Of a DNA stretch of 50,563 bases, positions 8,080-16,314 are shown one piece after another (within the stretch, counting starts at the first letter, position 1; the number at the start of each line of letters is the position of its first letter). This DNA is from JAAYUK01 sp964392915. Its GTDB lineage: Bacteria > Nitrospirota > Thermodesulfovibrionia > Thermodesulfovibrionales > Dissulfurispiraceae. The DNA is taken from positions 1 through 50,563 of the forward strand of contig CAYMRS010000014.1 of the NCBI GenBank assembly GCA_964392915.1. The letters run 5' to 3'. The position numbers were made by a program, and so were the translations under genes. The notes under the pieces were generated by a model. The model was given only the letters and a program-made list of their open reading frames with translations, ran no database searches and was not told where the DNA came from.

Positions 8080-8955
8080 TTACAGTCTTCGCAAATGCTC
8101 AGGTTTCAAAAAAGAAGCATCACTTTTCCGCAGAAACTCACGAATCATATTTACGGTATCATCCCGTTGCAGCGGCATTCTGATCTGCAACGGCAGGTAG
8201 TTCGATGCATGGTTTGCGAAGAAAAGCCCGCGCATATCGGTATGCTGGATTATTTCGGCAAGTTCATTCAGGATAGCATACGGGTCCGGCATCGTGAAAT
8301 TGCCCGATTCCTGGAGCCAATAAAGCGGGGTTCCGCGCACCACCATCGTCGTGAGCGCGCCGACATGATCAGGCGCTACCTCCGTAAGCAGCTTCCCTGT
8401 CGCACGCGCATGAGTGAGACTTCCGGAGCTGCCGCCGATGCCGAGCAGTACCGTTACGGACAATTTGATGCCCGACAGTTTAACGCGGCGAGCCGCTTCT
8501 ATCATATCTTTTGAGGTCACGCCTTTGCGCATCCAGGCGAGCAGCGAGTCGTCTCCGGACTCGACCCCGAGGTAGAGAATGCCGAGACCCTTTTCGCGGA
8601 GACTCGACAGTTCATTCAGACTCTTGTCGAGAATGTTCCGTGTATTTGCGTACATGCCGATCCGCTGGAGTCGGGGGAAATGATGCCGGATACGTTCAAA
8701 TAGTGCAAGCAATTCCTGTTGCGGGGCCGCAAGTGCGTCTCCGTCAGCCAGGAAGATCCGCCGTGTGTCGCTGAAAGCCGGAACGCAGTTCAGGATATCC
8801 TGTTCCATTTCCTCAACGCCCCTTATGCGGAATTTTTTCTGCTTGTATGCGGGGCAGAATATGCATTGATTGTGCGAACACCCGATGGTGAATTGGAGGA
8901 TAAGGCTGTCAGCTTCGCTTGGGGGGCGGATAATGGTTCCTTCATATTCAGGCAT
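8080..8955 (-). CDS. Radical SAM protein (YgiQ/Elp3-like group), function unknown
   Basis: A 291-aa radical SAM enzyme with the cluster motif GCSHNQCIFC, in which the first two cysteines are four residues apart (CX4CX2C) instead of three. That variant is usual in this COG1032-like subgroup that lacks a B12-binding domain. Later motifs include LADGDALA, GMYANTRN, YLGVESGDD and LLGIGG, which line the SAM site. The C-terminus holds FFANHASNYLPL, typical of the group. No SPASM or TRAM domain is visible. It is downstream of, and on the same strand as, the MBL gene, with a 176-nt gap. Substrate unknown. Confidence 0.85.
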   Translation of the reverse strand: MPEYEGTIIRPPSEADSLILQFTIGCSHNQCIFCPAYKQKKFRIRGVEEMEQDILNCVPAFSDTRRIFLADGDALAAPQQELLALFERIRHHFPRLQRIGMYANTRNILDKSLNELSSLREKGLGILYLGVESGDDSLLAWMRKGVTSKDMIEAARRVKLSGIKLSVTVLLGIGGSSGSLTHARATGKLLTEVAPDHVGALTTMVVRGTPLYWLQESGNFTMPDPYAILNELAEIIQHTDMRGLFFANHASNYLPLQIRMPLQRDDTVNMIREFLRKSDASFLKPEHLRRL

Positions 8956-9131
8956 GTTCTATTTTACCTTTATCACCTGCCGTCCATGAGGCATTGTCGC
9001 ATGCGTGAGCTTCCCGCAGAAAGAAAATGGAAGGTTATAATAAACCCAGAATAGTCATGAGCAAAGAAGTTCTAATGGCGGCCATGAGAGTTTTTCCCTA
9101 TTGACAATTCTGGGGTAACAATAGATTGTCC

Positions 9132-10514
9132 TCAAATCTCATAAACTTCTCCCTTCTTCGGCACATGCACCGTATTGCCGAGTTTCGACTGCACAATTTC
9201 AGCAAACTCCAGCGCGACGCTTTCTTCGGCATGGACAACAAAGACCTCCGGTTTGTTCGCAAATGTCTGGAGCAAGTCGAGAAGTTCCTTCTGATCGGCA
9301 TGCGCCGAGAAGCCGCCGATGGTATAGATCCGAGCTCGCACAGCGACATCTTCTCCCAGAATATTGACACGCTTCTTCCGGTTAACAATGTCGCGCCCGA
9401 GTGTTCCCTCTGCCTGAAATCCGACAAAGACGACTGAGCATTCAGGGCGCCAGAGGTTGTGCTTGAAGTGGTGACGGATTCTGCCTCCATCGCACATGCC
9501 GCTGCCTGCCATGATGACCGCACCGGAACGTATGCGGTTAATCGCCATAGATTCTTCAACGTTTTTTGTGAAGTGGAGTTTGAGGGACATCCCGATGCCT
9601 TTGCGAAGCGCCGCCGCCGCATCCGCATCGAAAAGCTCCGGATGGTCGAGATACACACTGGTAGCTTCTTCGGCCAAGGGGCTGTCGACATATACGTCGA
9701 GCGGCTTCAGGCGGCCTTCCTGCACCAGTTTGTTGAGAAGGTAGAGGATGTCCTGAGTTCTGCCGACGGCGAACGCCGGTATCAGGACGTTGCCTCCCCG
9801 ACGAAATGTGCTTGAAATGGCTTCCACGAGTTCGTCAAGGCTTTCAGAGAGCGGTTTATGGAGACGGTTGCCATAGGTTGCCTCCATGACGACATAGTCG
9901 GCGCTCTCCGCATGCTGGGGGTCAGCCACAATCGGGTTGCCGCGTTTGCCGATGTCGCCTGAAAAAATGATCTTTTTTTCGCCTGACGCTCCCTGATAAA
10001 TCATATCCAGACTCCCTGAGCCGAGGATATGGCCTGCATCATAGAAGCGGTAGCGAAGACCCTGTGTGAGCGATTCCTGTTTGCGGTATTGCTTGCGTTC
10101 AAACCGGCGTAGAGATGCCCGCACGTCTTCCGTTGTGTACAAAGGGGTTACAATCTCATCGCTGCCTGAACGCATGAGCTTCTTCGTCATCCACTCCGCG
10201 TCTTTTTCCTGAATCTGTGCCGAATCGCTCAGCATGATTTCGGCCAGGTCTGTGGTGGCATCGGTCGCTATGATAGCGTTGCGATACCCTTCTTTCACAA
10301 TTTTCGGCACAAGCCCCGAATGATCAATATGCGCATGGGTCAGAAAAACGCAGTCAATCTCTCTTGGGGAAAAAGGAAAGGGTTCCCGGTTTTTCTCGTG
10401 TCCGTTGCGGCCCTGATGCATGCCGCAGTCCACAAGAACTGTTTGATCATGAAACGAAAGGTGCGTGCAGGAACCGGTCACAGTGCGTGCAGCGCCGAAA
10501 AACTGGATTTTCAT
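9132..10514 (-). CDS. Beta-CASP metallo-beta-lactamase (YSH1-type RNA-processing nuclease)
   Basis: A 460-aa protein of the MBL-fold RNA-specificity group (COG1236-like). The zinc-binding motif is LTHAHIDHSG near residues 58-67, followed by further MBL ligands in YDAGHILGSG and IFSGDIG. The beta-CASP insert runs from about residue 205 to 370 and the C-terminal GGFSAHADQ is the conserved motif of the RNA-metabolising MBL domain. Bacterial members are inferred ribonucleases related to the eukaryotic CPSF-73 fold; direct substrates are rarely known. Its ATG overlaps the stop of the upstream radical SAM gene by 4 nt (ATGA), so the two are translationally coupled. Confidence 0.92.
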   Translation of the reverse strand: MKIQFFGAARTVTGSCTHLSFHDQTVLVDCGMHQGRNGHEKNREPFPFSPREIDCVFLTHAHIDHSGLVPKIVKEGYRNAIIATDATTDLAEIMLSDSAQIQEKDAEWMTKKLMRSGSDEIVTPLYTTEDVRASLRRFERKQYRKQESLTQGLRYRFYDAGHILGSGSLDMIYQGASGEKKIIFSGDIGKRGNPIVADPQHAESADYVVMEATYGNRLHKPLSESLDELVEAISSTFRRGGNVLIPAFAVGRTQDILYLLNKLVQEGRLKPLDVYVDSPLAEEATSVYLDHPELFDADAAAALRKGIGMSLKLHFTKNVEESMAINRIRSGAVIMAGSGMCDGGRIRHHFKHNLWRPECSVVFVGFQAEGTLGRDIVNRKKRVNILGEDVAVRARIYTIGGFSAHADQKELLDLLQTFANKPEVFVVHAEESVALEFAEIVQSKLGNTVHVPKKGEVYEI

Positions 10515-11437
10515 GTTGTCTCTCCATCGATGCGTCTCAGGCCCGCCTGCATGGCAAGCCGCACGGCATTTTTATATTCGGAAGCGGTAATCCTCCGGTT
10601 GATCTCAGAAAAATCCCGAGCCTTATAGCACGGGTGATATTGATCCATAATATTTACATATGTATTGACAGAGAGTTCCTCAGCTAGGAACCGCATTGCC
10701 TCTCCGGTTCCCGAAATATTGTCCGGCATCACGAGGTGGCGGACGAGCAGGCCCCTGCGCGCTATCCCGTGGCAGTCAATGCTCAAGTCTCCTGTCTGGC
10801 GATGCATCTCGCGCATGGCATGCCTGACGACCACAGGGTAGTCTTCAGCGTCGGTATAGCGCCGGGCGTATTCGTTATCCATGAATTTGATATCAGGCAT
10901 GTAGATATCGACGATTCCCTCAAGAAGCCGAAGGGTATCCGGAGATTCATAGCCGCCGCAATTGTACACAATCGGAATAATCAATCCGCCCCGGATGGCA
11001 AGAACAAGCGCTCGAAGGATAGCGGGCACCTGATGGGTGGGAGTAACAAGGTTGATGTTGTGGCAGCCCATTGCCTGAATGTCGAGCATGCTCTGTGCGA
11101 GTTGTGCATCGGACACGAACGTGCCTTCCCGTCCGTGGCTTATGGTCCAGTTTTGACAGAAAATACAGCCAAGATTGCAGCCGCTAAAAAATACAGTGCC
11201 GGATCCGAAACGTCCCACAAGCGGCCGCTCTTCCCCGAAATGCGGACCCCAGCTTGCCACATGCGCTTCAGAGGCTATGCCGCAAAAACCAAGCTCACCT
11301 TTCTTCCTGTTGACGCCGCATCGTCTTGGACAGAGAGAGCAGGCCTCCAGCACGGCATCGGCCTTGCAAGCCAGAGCAAGCAATTCATCATCGGGCAGGG
11401 CGAGATATACGGGATCCTGGTGCATTACTTCAATCAT
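10511..11437 (-). CDS. Radical SAM protein, PflA-like (COG1313/PflX group)
   Basis: A 308-aa protein related to pyruvate formate-lyase activating enzymes. The SAM/4Fe-4S motif is FSGCNLGCIFCQN (CX3CX2C) near residues 86-98. Ahead of it is a second cysteine set near residues 34-52 (CSLCPRRCG, then GFCG), a feature of the uncharacterised PflX family. The partner glycyl radical protein, if any, is not adjacent. It overlaps the MBL gene by 4 nt and is the first gene of that minus-strand pair. A second in-frame ATG four codons in (11425) is possible; neither has a strong ribosome binding site. Confidence 0.87.
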   Translation of the reverse strand: MIEVMHQDPVYLALPDDELLALACKADAVLEACSLCPRRCGVNRKKGELGFCGIASEAHVASWGPHFGEERPLVGRFGSGTVFFSGCNLGCIFCQNWTISHGREGTFVSDAQLAQSMLDIQAMGCHNINLVTPTHQVPAILRALVLAIRGGLIIPIVYNCGGYESPDTLRLLEGIVDIYMPDIKFMDNEYARRYTDAEDYPVVVRHAMREMHRQTGDLSIDCHGIARRGLLVRHLVMPDNISGTGEAMRFLAEELSVNTYVNIMDQYHPCYKARDFSEINRRITASEYKNAVRLAMQAGLRRIDGETT

Positions 11438-11506
11438 ACCTTATCAGGCAGAACACTGCAAAAACGGCTTCCGCAGCCCTTCAGTTCTGTATTTTCCGGA
11501 AACCTG

Positions 11507-11515
11507 TGTTATAAT
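11507..11515 (+). promoter_or_regulatory. Extended -10 promoter for signalling operon
   Basis: TGTTATAAT is a perfect extended -10 (TGn plus TATAAT). The predicted start of transcription near 11522 gives a leader of about 19 nt before GTG 11541, which has GGAGA at 11531. The -35 region is weak, as expected for extended -10 promoters. Confidence 0.55.
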
Positions 11516-11540
11516 TTTGAAAACTATCTCGGAGAATTAT

Positions 11541-11840
11541 GTGCCTTCGGTTACCATAGCAAACCTTCGGTCCGGAATGAAGTTGTCACGGCCCATTGTA
11601 AATGAGAGCGGCATGGTTTTGCTGCCGCAGGGCACGGTCTTGAGCGATTCTCTCATTGGCCGCATAGAAAACATGAATATAGCAACAGTCAGCATTGAGG
11701 GCGTCAGCGAACCGAAGAAACCGCTTCAAGACGAGCTGGCCGAAATTGATGACCGGTTCAGAATGGCGGCAGATCAGCCGCTGATGCAGATGCTGAAACG
11801 GATTATGAAAGAGCATGCCGAGGCAATGGACCAGCGATGA
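11541..11840 (+). CDS. Small protein with HD-GYP-type N-terminal motif
   Basis: A 99-aa protein from GTG 11541 (GGAG at 11531-11534). The first 50 residues, with LRSGMKLSRPIVNESGMVLLPQ split by the usual turns, resemble the short beta-rich segment often found at the N-terminus of HD-GYP and HDOD signalling proteins (pattern LR.GM.L..P..n..G..LLp.GT.L). Here it stands alone, followed by a charged helical tail. It overlaps the HDOD gene by 4 nt, so the two proteins probably act together. No catalytic domain is visible and no function can be named. Confidence 0.75.
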   Translation: MPSVTIANLRSGMKLSRPIVNESGMVLLPQGTVLSDSLIGRIENMNIATVSIEGVSEPKKPLQDELAEIDDRFRMAADQPLMQMLKRIMKEHAEAMDQR

Positions 11841-12682
11841 TTGATAAAGATATACGCACTATTCGCGCTGAAATAGAGAGGATTGATACTCTCCCGACGA
11901 TTCCCACTATCTTGAAAAAGCTTCTTGGCGTTATTGAGAACCCTAAGGCGTCGTTAACAACCATCGGGAATTTCGTATCAAATGACCCGGTGCTCACCTC
12001 ACGCGTGCTCAGAATGGTCAACTCTCCGGTGTATGGCTTTCCCGGCCGCATCTCTTCGGTGAATCAGGCGCTGATTCTGCTCGGGCTCAATGTTGTCCGA
12101 GGCCTGCTGCTCGGTGTCTCTGTTTTTGAGGCTATGCAGAAAGCCATGCTTGGTCTCTGGGAGCATTCTCTGGGAACTGCCATTGCGGCACGCATTATCG
12201 CAAAGCGCAAGAAGATGGCTGAGCCGGAAGAGGTTTCCGTTGCAGCGCTACTTCATGACATGGGGAAGGTGGCGCTCAGCCTCAAGTTCCCGGCTGAGTA
12301 TGAAAAGCTGCTGAAAGATGTGGAAGCTCGCTCATTGCTCATTTCGGAGGGTGAAAAGGAACTTTTCGACATAACGCATGCTGATGCCGGCGCCTGGGTT
12401 GCGAAACGCTGGAACTTTCCTGCCAATCTTGTTGAAATCATCGAATACCATCACAAGCCGCATCTGTCGAAGAATTATCCGATGCAGACGGCGGTTGTTC
12501 ACTTGGCGGATGTGCTGATTCGCGCGCGCGGATTCGGATTTGCAGGCGATATGCTCGTGCCGCACCTCAATCAGGCAGCCTGGTTTAGTCTTGATCTCAA
12601 GGAGCAGGACCTGAAAGACATCACGCTTGAACTTGAGGATTTGCTCCAGGAAGCTGCCGAGTTTATTATTTCTGATGAATGA
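11837..12682 (+). CDS. HDOD domain signalling protein
   Basis: A 281-aa protein that is essentially one HDOD domain (about residues 18-215), the non-hydrolytic relative of HD phosphohydrolases used in bacterial regulation of motility, chemotaxis and stress. The motif LPTIPTILKKLL opens the domain and LLHDMGKVAL marks the HD-derived helix; YHHKP follows near residue 205. Many HDOD proteins lack enzymatic metal sites, but this one retains His-Asp pairs in the classic place, so residual metal binding is possible. It is sandwiched between a small protein gene and a GGDEF gene, with overlaps of 4 and 8 nt. Confidence 0.9.
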   Translation: MIDKDIRTIRAEIERIDTLPTIPTILKKLLGVIENPKASLTTIGNFVSNDPVLTSRVLRMVNSPVYGFPGRISSVNQALILLGLNVVRGLLLGVSVFEAMQKAMLGLWEHSLGTAIAARIIAKRKKMAEPEEVSVAALLHDMGKVALSLKFPAEYEKLLKDVEARSLLISEGEKELFDITHADAGAWVAKRWNFPANLVEIIEYHHKPHLSKNYPMQTAVVHLADVLIRARGFGFAGDMLVPHLNQAAWFSLDLKEQDLKDITLELEDLLQEAAEFIISDE

Positions 12683-13610
12683 CGCCGTTGTTGTCCTTTC
12701 GCGCGATCTTGTTTTAAGCAGCATTTTGCAACGGCTTATTACGGGGCGACAGGTTATCTGCTGTAAAGAAGAACAGCCTGCTCTTGATGTTATTTTCCAC
12801 TCGCTCCCGCGCCTTCTAATCGTCGAGATTGAACACAAAGAGTCCCGTTCAATCAGCATCATAAATGATCTGAAAAGCGATCCAATCTTCGGACAGATTC
12901 CGATTATCGCAATTCTGCCTGACACGCATGAGATTATGAGATGGGATCAGCTGTTGACTGATGATTATCTCCGGAGAAGTGATGTGGAGCGCGATGGCGC
13001 ATTGCGCGTCGAACTCTGCCTAGCTCGTGCAACCCGGGTTGTCGAAATCAATCCGCTCACCCGACTGCCCGGCAACATCACGATTTCGCACCAGATTCAG
13101 CAGCGGCTTGATGGCGGCGAAATCTTTGCGCTTGCCTATGCCGATCTCGATTATTTCAAGCCGTTCAACGACAAATACGGCTTCAGCCGCGGAGATGAAG
13201 TGATCAAGATGGTCGGACGGCTTGTCCTGAATCTTGTGCGCGAGCAGCAGCCGCAGGGCAGCTTTGTCGGGCATGTCGGCGGCGACGATTTTGTTTTTAT
13301 CTCCGATATCGACAAAGTTGAAGAGATTTCAAACAATATCCTGTTGTACTATTCCCAGATTGTCCCGACCTTTTATGACGCGGATGACCGGGGCAGAGGG
13401 AGTATCGTCTCGGTTGACCGAGAGGGAAAACAGCGCTCTTTTCCGCTTATGGCGCTATCGATTGGGATAGCGCATAACCGCTTGCGTCAGTTTGCGCATC
13501 ACGGCGAAATCGTCGAAATTGCCGCGGAGATGAAAAAACATGCAAAGGGCAAGAAGGGGAACGCGTGCAGCATTGACCGCCGGACGTCTGTCCAAAAAAG
13601 TGGTTCCTGA
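12675..13610 (+). CDS. GGDEF domain protein with divergent receiver-like N-terminus
   Basis: A 311-aa protein from ATG 12675, overlapping the HDOD stop by 8 nt (ATGAATGA). The first 120 residues look like a receiver domain that has lost its phospho-acceptor; the equivalent strand reads LLIVEIE. Residues about 130-300 form a GGDEF domain with GGDDF, a permitted variant of the catalytic loop, and DLDYFKPFND for metal and GTP binding. The RxxD inhibitory site found in the 2351-3241 cyclase is absent here. An unusual loop precedes GIAHNRL. It may be an active cyclase or a c-di-GMP/GTP sensor for the HDOD partner. Confidence 0.86.
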   Translation: MNDAVVVLSRDLVLSSILQRLITGRQVICCKEEQPALDVIFHSLPRLLIVEIEHKESRSISIINDLKSDPIFGQIPIIAILPDTHEIMRWDQLLTDDYLRRSDVERDGALRVELCLARATRVVEINPLTRLPGNITISHQIQQRLDGGEIFALAYADLDYFKPFNDKYGFSRGDEVIKMVGRLVLNLVREQQPQGSFVGHVGGDDFVFISDIDKVEEISNNILLYYSQIVPTFYDADDRGRGSIVSVDREGKQRSFPLMALSIGIAHNRLRQFAHHGEIVEIAAEMKKHAKGKKGNACSIDRRTSVQKSGS

Positions 13611-13611
13611 T

Positions 13612-13887
13612 TCACTCAAACAGCTTAATCATTGAATCCGCCTGATTCTCAAGCTCCTGAATGCTCTGCGACATGTTTGCATAATACTGTTTTGTGCGGT
13701 GCAGCTCATCAGAGATATTCAGGGCCGCCAGAATAGCGGCGCGAAGCGGCGTTATGCTCGGATAGCTGGAATAGACCTTTTGAAGTTCTTCATGCACATG
13801 AGCGGCAACGCGCTCGATATCTTCCCGCTGAGCATCGCCCTTGATGATATATTTTTGCCCAAGAATCGTTACTTCGACTTTTTGCAT
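13612..13887 (-). CDS. zapA: Cell division protein ZapA
   Basis: A 91-aa protein that crosslinks FtsZ filaments at midcell. The N-terminal half has the ZapA beta pattern VEVTILGQKYIIKGD and the central AALNISDELHR helix, followed by a coiled coil for tetramer formation. It sits 20 nt behind a small coiled-coil gene, a pairing common in delta-type bacteria. It ends one nucleotide from the end of the convergent GGDEF gene, with no terminator visible between them. Confidence 0.92.
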   Translation of the reverse strand: MQKVEVTILGQKYIIKGDAQREDIERVAAHVHEELQKVYSSYPSITPLRAAILAALNISDELHRTKQYYANMSQSIQELENQADSMIKLFE

Positions 13888-13907
13888 GGCATTGGATGCA
13901 GTGCCCT

Positions 13908-14138
13908 CTAGGCGCTCGCAACGAGGTTGTCGAGTTCGTCAAGCAGCGTTTCGATCTGATGCTTAACGCTTAATTTTTCCTCGGTAATCGAGGCAATTTC
14001 CGCATCCTTTTGCCTGATCTCTTGTTCGAGCGCGGCAACCCTTGTTTGCAGGGCTTCCTTTTCTTCCTTCAGGCTCTTGACCTTTTCGACGGCCTGAGCA
14101 ATTTTCTGTTCTATGCTGTTGGGTACGGTAAAGGTCAT
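13908..14138 (-). CDS. ZapB-like coiled-coil cell division protein
   Basis: A 76-aa protein from ATG 14138, preceded by AGGAG; the longer frame to 14249 would run into the transglycosylase gene and has no site. After a short N-terminus (MTFTVPNSIEQKI) it is almost entirely one coiled coil with regular heptads of Leu, Val and Ile and many Lys/Glu. ZapB in E. coli is a similar 81-aa coiled coil that binds ZapA and shapes the Z ring. The position directly upstream of zapA supports that role, although coiled coils give little sequence-specific evidence. Confidence 0.75.
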   Translation of the reverse strand: MTFTVPNSIEQKIAQAVEKVKSLKEEKEALQTRVAALEQEIRQKDAEIASITEEKLSVKHQIETLLDELDNLVASA

Positions 14139-14202
14139 AGGATTCTCCTTGTGTTCGGTTTGGAAAAAGCCGGGCTCGTCTGCAAAGAGATGCATCGTCT
14201 CG

Positions 14203-16131
14203 TCAGAGGCGTCCGAGTTGTTGTTGCACTGCCAAAATATTGAAATCATTGCGCATCCTGAGGTACTGAAAATATGACGTCAGAACTTTCTTCACATAGT
14301 TCTGTGTTTCATAATATGGAATATCTTCCATGAATTCGTCAACCGAGCGGTAGCTGCCTGTACGAATCCACTCACGGACCGCATCCTCCCCGGCATTATA
14401 CGCTGCAATCGCGTAAGGGATGCCGCCAAATTCAGCAATAAGGTTTTTCAGGTATGCCGCACCGATCAGCACATTTATCCTCGGGTCATAGAGGTCTTCA
14501 GCACCCTTGCAGGGAATCTCCGCTGCCGGCGCAACTCGTTGCGCGGTCTGGGGCATCAGCTGCATCAATCCCATCGCTCCAGCAATCGAGCGGGCATCAG
14601 GTGCGAAAAGCGACTCTTCCCGAATCACGGCGAGCAGCAGATTGGTGTCAAGGCCTGTCTTTCGGGCTGCCTCTTCGACCTCTGCGCGGTAGGCAATCGG
14701 ATAGTAGAGATCATGAATAGCGGAGCTGTAGGGAACCTTTGTCGCAGTCCGTATGGAAAGCTTGTAATTGCGTGCCCGCCGGAAGTGCTCGCTGATTGCC
14801 ACCAGCTCGTCTCCGGATGTTTTTTTCGCTGCAATGAGCTGAAGCTCTCCGGAAGCCTCCTGCAGAAATCCGAGGCCGAGCAGAAGGGCTACCCGCTCAG
14901 AATTGAGCTGTCGGCTCTCAGCATATCCGGGCATAACACCCACGAATGGCTGTGCTTCCCGAACAGAGGAAAGGAAGGCATAAAAATCACCGGCTCCATA
15001 GGCAGGATATTTCTGCGCTTTTTCCGGATGCTCCTGCTCCAGTGCGCGGTTTTTCCAGTAGTGGTATTTCAGCTTTCCATAGGTGTTTTGCATTCGGCCA
15101 AAGATCTCGGAAGCTTTCGCATACTCTCCGGCCCGGTAGTGCGTCCAGCCTGTCAGCCAGAGCGCCTCTTCTTTTTCGGAGGCATAGCGCAGGGCAACTT
15201 TTTCGTAAATACGCAGGGCGGCCTGGTCATCGCCTTCGCGACGCTTTCTGGACGCGTAAGAAAGCAGGAGAGACCCGTTCCGGCTTTCACGGGATTTGAG
15301 CAGATCGTCAATTTCGTCTTCAAATGCGCCTAACTGGTTGGAGCGGAGCAGCGAGCGGGCATGCCAATAGGCGTTGGCCGTCTTTCCATAAAGGTTGGCT
15401 GCTTCATGATACTTCTTCTGACGGAACAGGGCATAGGCAAGGCCGTTATATGCTGATGCGCGCACCGTCCGATTTTTCCGCATCGCTTCGCGGAAGTATC
15501 GTTCCGCATCCTGAAACAGCCACGCTGAGTTGAGGTTGCGTGCCTTGATGAGCAAATCTTCCGCCGTAATATCGTCAGGGTCAAGCTGGGCTTCTGCGGA
15601 TTTTGCCGTTGGAGAAGCTGAAAGAAAAAGCTCCCGGAATATCTTCCGCGCGCGATCGGTCTTTCCCGCGTCATTCAGGACGAGTGCGTATGACAGCTTT
15701 GCGTTCAGGTCTGCCGGATAGTCCGACACATAGCGCTGCAAAAGAACGACGAGCTGCTCATCTGAACGTTTTATTGCGCACTCAATTTCGAGCTGCCGGA
15801 TGGACTGTGCGAGAGGAAAGTCTTTCCTTTGCTCCCGGGCCTCCCGAAGATCAGTCAGGGCGCGATCTGTTTCCCCCATGCCAAGTCGGGCTTTGGCGCG
15901 CCAGTATAAGGCATAATCTGCAAGGAGCGGAATATGAGGAACCGCTGCCGAGAGCTGGTCAACAGCGCGTTCATACTGACCCGAATCGAGAGCGAGCTTC
16001 CCCTCATATAACGCTGTTGCGGCATGAGCGCGCACTGATTGACGCGCGGTGTCCGCGCTATGGCACAGGGTGAATTGGCTGCTCGGAAAAAGAACGGCAA
16101 ACAGGATAAAGCATAGGCTAATATAACGCAT
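14203..16131 (-). CDS. Soluble lytic murein transglycosylase (Slt family)
   Basis: A 642-aa periplasmic enzyme that cleaves the MurNAc-GlcNAc bond of peptidoglycan, forming 1,6-anhydro ends. Residues 1-25 are a signal peptide. Residues about 35-430 are a TPR-like superhelix, the doughnut domain of Slt70. The C-terminal SLT domain has the catalytic Glu in AVIREESLF, then GAMGLMQLMP and AAYNAGE, the three defining motifs. Length equals Slt70 (about 620-650 aa). It is first in a minus-strand run with the ZapB-like and zapA genes, so wall hydrolysis and division genes are linked here. Confidence 0.94.
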   Translation of the reverse strand: MRYISLCFILFAVLFPSSQFTLCHSADTARQSVRAHAATALYEGKLALDSGQYERAVDQLSAAVPHIPLLADYALYWRAKARLGMGETDRALTDLREAREQRKDFPLAQSIRQLEIECAIKRSDEQLVVLLQRYVSDYPADLNAKLSYALVLNDAGKTDRARKIFRELFLSASPTAKSAEAQLDPDDITAEDLLIKARNLNSAWLFQDAERYFREAMRKNRTVRASAYNGLAYALFRQKKYHEAANLYGKTANAYWHARSLLRSNQLGAFEDEIDDLLKSRESRNGSLLLSYASRKRREGDDQAALRIYEKVALRYASEKEEALWLTGWTHYRAGEYAKASEIFGRMQNTYGKLKYHYWKNRALEQEHPEKAQKYPAYGAGDFYAFLSSVREAQPFVGVMPGYAESRQLNSERVALLLGLGFLQEASGELQLIAAKKTSGDELVAISEHFRRARNYKLSIRTATKVPYSSAIHDLYYPIAYRAEVEEAARKTGLDTNLLLAVIREESLFAPDARSIAGAMGLMQLMPQTAQRVAPAAEIPCKGAEDLYDPRINVLIGAAYLKNLIAEFGGIPYAIAAYNAGEDAVREWIRTGSYRSVDEFMEDIPYYETQNYVKKVLTSYFQYLRMRNDFNILAVQQQLGRL

Positions 16132-16314
16132 TACTATAAATTAGCATATTTGAGACTCTGATGAGCAATCAATCACCTGTCACAAGTAGAACGTTAGCGT
16201 TATATTTTGAGCGTGGGGTATCGGTGCATTCTGTTTTGGCGGCATCTCGTGGTTCGGTCTGCGCCGGGTTCATATGGTACAATATCACAACACTTTGGTT
16301 GATAAGGGTTTTTC

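Noticed and set aside
14539..15333. 264-aa plus-strand frame opposite slt
   Set aside because: Antisense to the transglycosylase TPR/SLT region; composition is that of a shadow frame.
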